Part shown: piece by piece, positions 1-8,616 of the stretch
Layout of the letters: every line of letters begins with the position of its first letter
How positions within the stretch are numbered: position 1 is the stretch's first letter
Assembly (NCBI GenBank): GCA_902729315.2
Contig: LR746268.1
Span: 8,353,501 to 8,417,500, forward strand
From: Spirodela intermedia
Lineage: Eukaryota; Streptophyta; Magnoliopsida; Alismatales; Araceae
DNA length: 64,000 bases
Direction: 5' to 3'
Notes under the pieces: model-generated
What the model was told of the DNA's origin: nothing
Databases searched by the model: none
The model's input: the letters and a program-made list of their open reading frames with translations, nothing else
Made by a program: the position numbers and the translations under genes

Positions 1-403
1 TGCATGTTGGAAATTTTGCTTCTGTGCGTCTGAACCAGTAACTTCATTGCTTCAGGTCGATAGGCAACGGTTCTTTCACCATCAAAATCCTCTTCTTTCC
101 TATTCTGATGGATCTTTTTTGTGTATTAAAGAAGCGTTGACTCATCTCAAGCTTTTATATTTAATTAATGACACATCCGATTGGTCCACTAACCTTGCTT
201 ATATATTTAGAAGAACTTGGTTGCAAAACTAACCAGCTTGAGCTGATCAAAATAACCAGTTTGATCCTCCAATGCCTTTTAATGCAGCATATTTATCTGA
301 TGCAGTAGAGATTTCCTCTAATGGTAAGCACTGGAAATTAATGCACTCCTATAACAGCATATCCTCTCACGTTGACCCAGAAGCCTCGGATACAAAGCAC
401 AAC
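1..403. other. Stretch without a recognisable gene (3' flank of PI-like gene)
   Basis: AT-rich DNA downstream of the MADS gene. It probably holds that gene's 3' UTR and the flank of a neighbour outside the window. A 61-codon plus-strand frame at 47-232 has no recognisable motif and is most likely chance. I see no RNA gene or structured repeat. Confidence 0.4.
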
Positions 404-1469
404 TTATTTGCCCTCATCTAGACTGCGCCGGATCGGCTGCCCGCAGAAAGAGAATGGCGTCTGGAAAGAGTAGCTGCCCTCCTGGGGATGGTGATGATAC
501 TGGTGCAGCTCTCTCACACCTCCACCTCTGGATGCTCCATGTTCTTCCTATAAATAGAAAGGTAAGTGACAGGGCCGACCCACTTCCACGAGATGATAAG
601 CAGATGAATAGGTCAACGGCGGTGAGTTTACCAGGATCATGCCCAGTTCTTTGTTCTCCGCCTCAAGCAATCTTTCCTGCGAGTTTATCAGATCCAGGCA
701 TGCATAACTAATGGTAGAAAAGTGTTTTAAAATAGTAAATAAAATAAATAATGCTAACACCCCCCCCCCCACATTCTTCTTGAGCTTCTTCAGAAGTTCC
801 ATCTGCTTCTCGCGGACGCTGTCGAGGCCCCGTTGAAGCGTCGCCTCGAGTGGGATCAGTTCGTAGGGGCTCAGCGGGGCGATGTCCTCCCCCTTCAGAC
901 GCCTGAGAACATAAAAAGCTTCCATTAATGGCGGCTATAAAGGAAAGGGCTTGGTGTCTCTGGTTCTTGGCAACGCAGATAAGAAGACCTGAGCTCGATC
1001 TGCATGGAGTCGTTCTCCTTCTTGATCCGGTCGATCTCAGCATTCAGCCTCTGTTTCAGAGATGAAAGAACCAGAGGTTCAGAGACGGGGCGGTGTGAGC
1101 TCATTCGGAAGAGGGAGAGCCAGAGGTTTCCTACCTCGTGCTTGGCGTCCCAGATCCTGTTGCCAGTGTACTTGTGGTATTGCTCCAGCATCCAGGAGAG
1201 CCTGCGGGGGGCCTTTCCGGTGAGAGATCGGAGAGAGAAACAGAGAGGTATAGAGATGTGGTGGGGATGATGGGAACGGACGTGGTGTTGTCGCTGCAAA
1301 GCTCGGCCATCTTGCCGGAGCTGGAGAAGAGGACGAGGTAGACCTGGGCGTTGCAGAGGACGGAGATCTCCTTAGCCTTCTTGATGATCCCATTCTTCCG
1401 CTTGGTGAACGTCACCTGCCTGTTCGTCGAGTTCTCTATCCTCTTTATCTCTATCTTCCCTCGTCCCAT
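404..1469 (-). CDS. PI: MIKC-type MADS-box transcription factor, PISTILLATA/GLOBOSA-like (B class)
   Basis: B-class floral homeotic factor. In this family PI/GLO pairs with AP3/DEF in the nucleus to specify petals (or tepals) and stamens. The exons on the minus strand are 1282-1469, 1135-1201, 989-1050, 773-902, 632-676 and 404-547, giving 211 aa with all phases consistent. Exon 1 (188 bp) encodes the MADS domain beginning [20 protein letters not shown]. Exon 2 (67 bp) encodes the I region with WDAKHE. Exon 3 (62 bp) has [17 protein letters not shown], diagnostic of PI. The K domain has LKGEDI and [14 protein letters not shown]. The C-terminus [18 protein letters not shown] is a diverged PI motif. 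The 130-bp fourth exon equals the usual 100-bp exon 4 plus 30-bp exon 5, so one ancestral intron is missing. The next splice donor runs into a G(12)-type homopolymer. The assignment is confident. The exact last-exon acceptor is inferred. Confidence 0.92.
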
Positions 1470-2102
1470 CCCCGAGCCTTCTCCCCCGCCGCCCCCTCAA
1501 CAACGGGGAAGAAGAAGAGGAAGAAGAGGAAGGAGAAGAAGGAAAAAGAAGAAGTCGGAGAGGTTTTAAGTCGGGAGGGGAGCTTCCGTCGATGGGCTGA
1601 GGCGACTGGGGGCCTCTTTCCGGGTGGTCGGCCGGCAGCAAGCCAAATATGGAAAAGGACGGAAAGAGGGGAGCGGAGCATGCCGCAAACCAGAGGGCAC
1701 CTCTCCTCCCCCTCCCCGCCGTACCTCTGGACTTCTCAGAGCTTCTGCACGCCGTGTACCTTCCCTTCCGTAGAGGTAAAACCGGAGGATCCTTTCGAGC
1801 ACTTCGCTGGCGTTCTTCCCGGATTTCGGAGGTCGCCGCTCTGCGTCGAGTCAGAGTTTTATCAGCGGCTGCAGGAGCACCCGCCGGCGAGGGTGAGGGC
1901 ACCCTTCGGACCCCTTTGTCCGAAGATCGCCGCCCGCTGTTGCAGAGAGACCCATGAACAGAACTGGATCAAACACCAGACCAGACCTGTTTGATTGAAT
2001 CGATCAGAACAATTCGATCGATTTCAGAATGTATGGAATGCGTTACGCGGGTGGCAATCATATAAGCAGCATGGAAAATGAATTCCCCTGTTCTTGGTAG
2101 AA
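1470..2102. other. PI-like gene upstream region
   Basis: This is 5' flank and leader of the MADS gene, lying between it and the 3' end of the receptor kinase. Just above the ATG, in the minus-strand orientation, is a pyrimidine-rich tract (1500-1560, purine-rich GAA repeats on the plus strand), typical of a plant 5' UTR. Long overlapping open frames here are GC-driven and show no family motif. Confidence 0.4.
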
Positions 2103-4661
2103 TCAATATGTCTCAGTCGGATCCAACAAGTACAAGGACGATTTCTTCGTGTTCAATCTTGAGGTCGATGATTTCCCACCGGGGGCCTGCAGAGAATCAA
2201 ATGAGGATGGAACGGGAGCCGCCGAAGTCGCCATCGTGGAGAGCAAGCTGGTACTTCCGCTTCCGCTGGCGAGGCTCGAGAGGCCATCGGTGGCCTTGGG
2301 AGGGGGAGGCCTCTCGATCTCCATGGTCCCCTCCAGCATCTGAACCACCCTCCCCATGGTCGGCCTCTGCGAGGGCTGCTCCTGGATGCACCAGAAGCTC
2401 ACATGGACGGCCCTCGCCATTTGCACCATGTCGACCTCCTCCGGGGCGAGCCTCCTGTCCACGATGCTCGCTACGTTGCCCTTCTCGAACTCCTCGTAGG
2501 CCCACACAGAGAACTTCTTCCTGTCTATGTCCTCTGAGACGTCGAAGTTCCTCCTCCCGCTCACGATCTCCAGCAGCACCATCCCGTAGCTGAAAACATC
2601 AGACTTGGAGGTGATGGGGAGATTGGCCAGCCACTCGGGCGCCAGGTACCCTCTGGTTCCCCTCACGCTGGTCAGCGTGCGATGGCGGTGGTCCTTGGGA
2701 TGCACCAACTTGGCCAGGCCGAAGTCCGAAACCCTAGCGTTGAAGTTGTCATCGAGGAGGATGTTCTCCGGCTTGATGTCGCAGTGGACGATGCAGTCGC
2801 GGCACTCCTCGTGGAGGTAGGCGATCCCCCTGGCGGTGCCAAGGGCCACGCCGAACCTGGTCTGCCAGGAGAGTGCCACCGTTGACGATGGGGAGGAGGA
2901 GAAGAAGAGGGAGCGGTCTAAGGAGCCGTTCTTCATGAACTCGTAGATCAGCAGACGGTGGCGCCCCTCGGAGCAGAACCCGATCAGCCGGACCAGGTTT
3001 AGGTGGTGGGTGCTACTGATGGTGGCGACCTCCATCCGGAACTGCCTCTCCCCCTGCTCAATCCCCTCCAGCTGCTTCACGGCGACGACCACCCTGTTGG
3101 CCAGCACGCCCCGGTAAACGGCGCCGAAGCCGCCTTCTCCGAGCTTCTCTTTGAAGCCTTTCGTCGAACGGTGGAGCTCCTTGTAGGAGAACTGCACCGG
3201 CGCGCCGGAGGCGTACTCCTGCAGCGCGTAGTGCGCCCTCGATGGCCCGTACCTTCGGCTGTTCCGGCAGAAGCACCACCAGAGGGCGGTCTCCAGGAGG
3301 ATCAGCCCCGAGATGGTTCCTGCCACCACGACTACGATGATCCAGGCGCTCAGATTGGAGGAACCCTTCTGCGGCTGATCCGCCGGCGGCGGCGGCTGGT
3401 TGTAGACGCCCGGTCCACAGGCCTTGACGAAAGAGGTGCTCGGCAGCGCCCGCGACTGGTAGCCGCTCAGGAAGTTGGACACCTTCAGGTAGCACAGCCC
3501 GGTGCCGTCGGCGAGCGAGGTGGAGGCGCCGCAGGACGCCCCGGAGAGGCAATATTGCTCGCACGCCGCAATCCCGACGAAGAACACCTCGACCTCAATG
3601 TCGGGGGGGTAGGTCAGAAAACGGGTGTGCTCCAGCTTCAGCATGGTGGAGCTCCCGGGGCAGTCCCGGAGCTCCTGCCGCCGCTTACAGCCGCGCCGAG
3701 GATCGCCGGGGTCCACCAACTCGAAATTCTGGGAGGGGCACCCGCAGGAGGGCTCTGTGTCATTGTAGCTGCAGATGCCCATGTTGCCGCACCAGCCGAA
3801 GACCTCGCACTGGTCCGTCACCGCCGACCACCTGGCCGTCTCCTGCCTGCTGGCCAGCATGTAGCTGTAAGCCCTCAGGTTGCCGTCGTCGTCCAGCCGG
3901 AGGTAGCGGAAGAGGTCGTTGTTGTCTCCGAAGTCGCTGCTGTAGGCGATGTTGGAGGGCTGGGAGAAGGAGGGATCGGAGAGGCTGACGATTCCATTGA
4001 TCTCCAGCCTCAGGCCGGGAGAAGTGATGGAGGTATTGGTCATGAGAGAGGTGGTGTTGGGGCCCTCGTTGTAGTAGACGATGGTGTCGTTCCACCTGAG
4101 GGTGAGGTTCCCCGTTCGTTTCAGGGAGAAGGAGTAGGGGCCGGAACGAAGGACCATCCGCGAACTGAAGTTCTGCGTCTGGACGATGGTGTCCGTGGGC
4201 TGGGAGAACGAGTCCCAGACGACGGAGCTGCCATTTCTGAGCTCGAAGTTGCCGGAGTCTCGGAGAGCCGCCGCCGTGACCCCACGGCCGGCGGTGCCCG
4301 TCTCCCAGACGATGGCGCCGGAGCCGTCGACGAGGCGGAGGTTCCCGTCGGGCTGGAGGTGGAGATAACCGGCGGAGTCGACCGCAGCCAAAGGGCTCCG
4401 GCCCCCCGCCGTCCAGATGCGAACGCCGCCGGTGAGGGCGATGGCGACGACGTAGAGGGAGGTGTTCGTCGGGTCGACGGCGAAGAATCCGAGAGAGAAG
4501 GTCTTCCTGGGGGAGACCCACGGGGAGCTGAAGTCGCTGGGGCGGAGGACGGATCCCAGGGCGAGATCGGCAGCATAAGATTTGAATACTGCCACTTGAA
4601 GGAAGAAGATGAGACTGGAGAGGAGAAGGAAGGGGAAGTGCCGGTCCCCGCGGTAACCCAT
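2103..4661 (-). CDS. G-type lectin S-receptor-like serine/threonine protein kinase
   Basis: Single-exon plasma-membrane receptor kinase of 852 aa. The order is signal peptide (about residues 1-30), B-lectin domain, S-locus-glycoprotein domain, and a cysteine-rich EGF/PAN-apple region. It continues with a transmembrane helix near residue 440 (AWIIVVVVAGTISGLILLE) and a cytosolic kinase. The kinase looks catalytically complete. It has a glycine loop GEGGFGAVY near 505, lysine in VAVKQL, HCDIKPEN near 625, DFGLAKL near 645, and GTRGYLAPEWL. HCD replaces HRD, so it is a non-RD kinase, a class often linked with immune signalling. The C-terminal tail is Ser/Pro-rich. It resembles the intronless At1g34300 subgroup. 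The ligand is unknown. The coding strand is very GC-rich, which creates long antisense frames with no independent support. Confidence 0.93.
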   Translation of the reverse strand: MGYRGDRHFPFLLLSSLIFFLQVAVFKSYAADLALGSVLRPSDFSSPWVSPRKTFSLGFFAVDPTNTSLYVVAIALTGGVRIWTAGGRSPLAAVDSAGYLHLQPDGNLRLVDGSGAIVWETGTAGRGVTAAALRDSGNFELRNGSSVVWDSFSQPTDTIVQTQNFSSRMVLRSGPYSFSLKRTGNLTLRWNDTIVYYNEGPNTTSLMTNTSITSPGLRLEINGIVSLSDPSFSQPSNIAYSSDFGDNNDLFRYLRLDDDGNLRAYSYMLASRQETARWSAVTDQCEVFGWCGNMGICSYNDTEPSCGCPSQNFELVDPGDPRRGCKRRQELRDCPGSSTMLKLEHTRFLTYPPDIEVEVFFVGIAACEQYCLSGASCGASTSLADGTGLCYLKVSNFLSGYQSRALPSTSFVKACGPGVYNQPPPPADQPQKGSSNLSAWIIVVVVAGTISGLILLETALWWCFCRNSRRYGPSRAHYALQEYASGAPVQFSYKELHRSTKGFKEKLGEGGFGAVYRGVLANRVVVAVKQLEGIEQGERQFRMEVATISSTHHLNLVRLIGFCSEGRHRLLIYEFMKNGSLDRSLFFSSSPSSTVALSWQTRFGVALGTARGIAYLHEECRDCIVHCDIKPENILLDDNFNARVSDFGLAKLVHPKDHRHRTLTSVRGTRGYLAPEWLANLPITSKSDVFSYGMVLLEIVSGRRNFDVSEDIDRKKFSVWAYEEFEKGNVASIVDRRLAPEEVDMVQMARAVHVSFWCIQEQPSQRPTMGRVVQMLEGTMEIERPPPPKATDGLSSLASGSGSTSLLSTMATSAAPVPSSFDSLQAPGGKSSTSRLNTKKSSLYLLDPTETY

Positions 4662-5866
4662 CTTTCTCTCTCCCCTTTCCAGCTCGGGGATCCGTCCTCT
4701 CGCCTGGTTCAGATGCGAAGAACGAGAAGTAGGTGAGGCAACAGAGGTGAGCTAGGAAGGGGGGCGAGGGAGGAAGAAGACGATGACAGGTCCCGTCGGC
4801 AAAGAGGACTGAAGAAAAAAGGGGTCACTGAGAATGTGACTGACACAGAAGGGGGCACCTACGAACCAGACCGAGTCACATCGGAGATCCCCTGGTCGAC
4901 TCGACTCGCCGCCGAGTTCCTCCCCGTTCTTGGAACACCGTTGAGATCCACCGTCCGATTCCTCTTTGACCGGGGATATCCGCTGTACGTGGGGTCCACT
5001 AATCCCCCAGGGAAATCGCTTCTATAGACTAGAGATGGTGGCTTCTCCCTGAATCGGCCCCAATCGATTCGCCATCCTCGAGAAATAAGGGGCGCCTGCC
5101 CGGGCATCGGTCGGCCCGAAACATCGGGCCCGGGCATCGGTCGGCCCGAAACATCGGGCCCGGGCCTCGTCACAACTGGAGCCCGTTTTTATTCGTGGAA
5201 GATAAGTCGGGCGGAAGTTACACGGCCCATATCAGGAGGTCACTGGCGGACGTTTTAATTCCAATCAATGGTCCATACCCACCGTGATCTGGTCCACCGG
5301 GCAGCGTGACTTTTGTCCGTACATCGCGTTGCACTCACGGCGGCTTGACTTGACCGCCCTCAGTGGGAGAACAGGTTGCCGTCCTGAGAGATGAGCAGAC
5401 ACCAGGTTGACTGTCGTTGCGGTCCAACTCGGGCTCAATTCTCTCTCTCCTCCGCCTGATATCGTCGAGACAGATGAGCCTCCCGGAAGACGGATGAAAC
5501 TACGGGTGAAAACTTTTTCCGCTGCCGTAACTTCTGCATTGAAGATATTACGGAAGTCGACCCCTGAAGCTCTCCGAGCACCAACGCTGCCACACCGTTC
5601 CGCTGAGTTGAGACGGGGGCCAGGATGGCGGCAGATCAGACGACTGGATTGGCACCATATTAATCCATATATCTCATCACAATCTCTTCTTGTCAAACCA
5701 CGTAATACTTAGGAAGAGGTTTTATTTCGCGTTTGACGTCACTAGTTAACCGAGAAAGTCGTCGGTCGTCGTCATGAATCCACCACAAGATAAAAGTCAA
5801 CCTTTTATGGGAATTATTGCAGTCATTCCTCGAATAATGAAAGTTTTTTGGACGGCTTCACAGAGA
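4662..5866. other. Receptor-kinase upstream region and spacer
   Basis: 1.2 kb between the receptor-kinase start and the PLC 3' end. It contains a perfect two-copy 30-bp tandem repeat at 5100-5159, listed separately. The rest, including 143-codon and 101-codon overlapping frames at 5265-5712, shows no protein-family motif. Confidence 0.4.
5100..5169. repeat. 30-bp tandem repeat, two perfect copies plus a partial third
   Basis: Units lie at 5100-5129 and 5130-5159. A degenerate third starts at 5160 with CCGGGC. Each unit contains a perfect 7-bp hairpin, GGCCCGA-AACA-TCGGGCC. The two full copies are identical, which indicates recent duplication. Confidence 0.9.
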
Positions 5867-7394
5867 TTACAGTCCGTTTGCAGCATCCGTCGCCGCCGGC
5901 GCTCCTCCTCCGTCGCTCCTCTGACAACAAAGTCAACGGCGAGGTCAACATGTGAATAGCGAACATCGCGATGAGAAGGGCAGAGCAGCACCTTGTAGAA
6001 ATCGACGGCTATGAAGTTCGGCCACCGGTTCCCGGAGAGGCTGCGGCAGGTGTTGACCATGGCGAGAAGCGCCGCCGAGTTGTCCCTGCAGGCGGTGACC
6101 AGGTTGGGGTCGTCGGGGAAGTGGTTCATCAGGACGAGCGACCTGCTCACCGAGTTCATGGGCGACGACTCGGCACGACTCGGGCACCCGCCCCCCTTCA
6201 TTCCGCCATTACCGTCTGCAGAAGCTCGTAAAACGCTCGTTTAGCTTTCCGGCGAGTTCCTCACGAAGGCAGATTGCTAGGGTTTTCTCACGTACACTGG
6301 TTTTCCACGAGGTAGCGCCACTGGTAGGCGATGCCCTCCGAGGCCTCCTTGCCCGACTTGGAGGTGAAGACCAGCAGCCTCTGGTTCCGGCCGATCATGT
6401 CGTTGACCGTCGGCCAGTCTTGTCCGTTCTTCGGCATCCGAGACACCGGAAACCAGAACTTCCTGAGACCGGCGGCGTCGAAGACCTTCGTTAGGCCCCG
6501 GGGGGAGGTCACGTAGTCTTCGATGAAGACGGTGACTATCGCCGCGGGATTCGTCTGCAGAAAATCGCCGACCTCTCGAAGAACATTGACGGCAGGTTGC
6601 TGCCGGAGGGTCAAACACAAGATCACCTGGTTATCTGGTCATTCATCCTAAATAAATCACATAGAGGGCCAGATCTTAGATGATATCTTATCTTACGAAG
6701 GCTGTGAAATTGTAACAGTTTCCGCCGAACGAGTGGCACAGCCAGACATCGCCTTCGAAATCATACATGTCCAGCATCAATCCCCTGACCCCGTTCTGCA
6801 CCGCCCAAAACCCAGATACATAACCACATAGACAGAAACAGAGAAGATTGAGAGAGAGAGAGAGAGAGAGAGAGAGGGTCAGGGGGTGTACATTGAGCTG
6901 GGAGGTGACGGTGTCTTGCTGGTTGGTGGGGGCAAGCAACACAGCGCCGGTGGCAGACATCTGGCCGAGCCGGGCGAAGGAGTTGTGGGTCGTCAGCCAG
7001 GAGTACCTATTGAACGGCAGGCCCCTCCCCTGCGATCAAGAACATCAGAAACTGAGGAAGAGAATCAAAATAAACAAAGTCGATCCCCTCAGATGGGCGA
7101 TGAGAACCTTGGATAATGGGTCGGTGGGCTCGATCCGCGTGCATCGCGGCCGTAGATTGCCGTCGACCAGGCAGGTCTCGCAGTGCAGGCCCTCGTCGCA
7201 GTTCCCATTCCGGAAGCAGGTGTGCCCGATCTGGAGACAACAAGAGAGACGAGTAGAGAGATGGAGACCTCGCTGGAGCAGGAAGGCGGTGAGGATAATA
7301 TGAGTGATTGGAGAGGGACCTTGCCGGCGACGACTTCAGCGGCCAGGAGACCCACCGCCGCCGCCGCCAGGAACAGCATTGCTCCGGCGGCCAT
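5867..7394 (-). CDS. PI-PLC X domain-containing protein, C-terminally shortened
   Basis: Secreted plant protein with a phosphatidylinositol-phospholipase C X domain, At5g67130-like. The exons are 7320-7394, 7108-7230, 6892-7029, 6697-6795, 6296-6599, 5992-6215 and 5867-5920, giving 338 aa with consistent phases. Residues 1-24 form a signal peptide. A cysteine-rich segment follows ([19 protein letters not shown]). The two X-domain histidines are present: H81 in THNSF and H133 in WLCHSF. Family members normally continue past [21 protein letters not shown] to a longer tail, often with a GPI signal. Here the reading ends [17 protein letters not shown] and hits TAA, with a second TGA soon after, so the terminal Cys motif is lost. 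It may be a functional short form or an early pseudogene. The family call is strong. Activity is uncertain. Confidence 0.85.
6850..6877. repeat. (GA)n microsatellite in a PLC-gene intron
   Basis: About 14 GA units inside the third intron, just upstream of an exon acceptor on the minus strand, where they read as a CT-rich polypyrimidine tract. They may therefore assist splicing. Confidence 0.9.
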
Positions 7395-7501
7395 CTGCAG
7401 GCGGCGGCGGAAGTTCTCTCCTCCTGGTTCAGTGAAGAACAGCCAGACCCAGAACCATCACCCCGAATCCTCGCTGCCGTAGAGGAGGATGACCCCTAGA
7501 G

Positions 7502-7511
7502 GATATATAAA
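7502..7511 (-). promoter_or_regulatory. Probable TATA box of the PLC X-domain gene
   Basis: On the minus strand the sequence reads TTTTATATATCC about 110 nt before the ATG at 7394. That leaves room for a short leader. The call is by motif and position only. Confidence 0.45.
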
Positions 7512-8616
7512 ATCTCAAACAGGGAGCTTCGCATTGTCTCCAAATAAATATCATGAGATCTCTGTGCTCCCAAGTTTCCTCTTTCTTCGGTGGTCCACCG
7601 GCGGCGGTGGGTGGCACCTCGCCCAGTGCCGCCGTAGGCGGAGCGCCGCTCCGCCTGTGGGCCTTTCGAAAAAGCCGCCGCACGCGCCGAACGTGCTGAA
7701 ACCGGTGACGATATGACACGTGGTATGCCACCAACCGAAGATATGGGATTTAGAGCCTTTGAAATGGCACGCGCGAGGTGCTGTGGCGGCTTTCTTTGCA
7801 GTTAATTCTATATTTGCTCATTTAATTTTCTAGAAGGAGTGATTAGACCCCCTCACGTGCTGACATCAAGATGTCCGACGAGAAGCGACGCGTGACGCAG
7901 ATATCTGAAGACCAAAATTAATAAAAATGATAATACCATTAAATAAAGTATAAATTCCGTACGATATTTATTACTAAGAAAAGTATGCTCCATATATATA
8001 TATTATTTTTTTGGGTGACCCCCATTTCGTGGGATATTTGTATTTCATTTAGTATATAATAAATTTTAAGCCCATAACTAATAATTGGAAATTTTCCCTG
8101 ATACATGCAACAGCTTGCGGGAGTCTTTGACCTCGGGATTTCTTAGGTCAATGGTTTGACTATCTGTCCGTCCAACGCGGCTTCAGCCAAGCAACGAGAC
8201 AGAAGGAAATGAGCAGGAATAATATAGACTTAGGAACGAGGCAAAAGGCAATAAAAATGGGGAACGGAAGGGACGCGACGGCGGCTGTCATGTCGGGAAC
8301 TCTCCGTCCCCATGAGATCTCTTCTTGAGAATGGAGGTCCACCAGTGGCCACTGCATTGACTTCCTGCGGAGGAACAGCTCCTCCTCCGCCGTCGGGTTG
8401 CGAGTGCAGGGCGGAGAATCGAGAACTGGCCCCATCTCGGAGGCTCTTTCCATGCCCGTGACCCAACTTTGTCCATGCAGGATAACAGGTTTGCGGCTGT
8501 GGCCCGATCGGCCGAGGAGCTTCACCTGTTCTTACAGGAGCTTCGGCTGTAGGAATCCGACTGCAATTCATATACGGTTTCGATCATCTCCTGTTCTTTT
8601 GAGGACGAAGGCTCCG
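7512..8616. other. Intergenic spacer between PLC gene and subtilase
   Basis: Divergent spacer. The middle part (7780-8160) is AT-rich. The flanks are GC-richer, with chance frames such as 8160-8571 on the minus strand. No domain or RNA gene was recognised. The subtilase promoter should lie at the right end. Confidence 0.4.

Noticed and set aside
63-232. Short plus-strand frame at the left edge
   Set aside because: No motif and AT-rich context. Too little to support a gene.
3003-4736. 577-codon plus-strand open frame opposite the receptor kinase
   Set aside because: It is the antisense shadow of a very GC-rich coding sequence. Composition is Gly/Val/Glu/Arg-rich with no domain, while the opposite strand encodes a complete receptor kinase.
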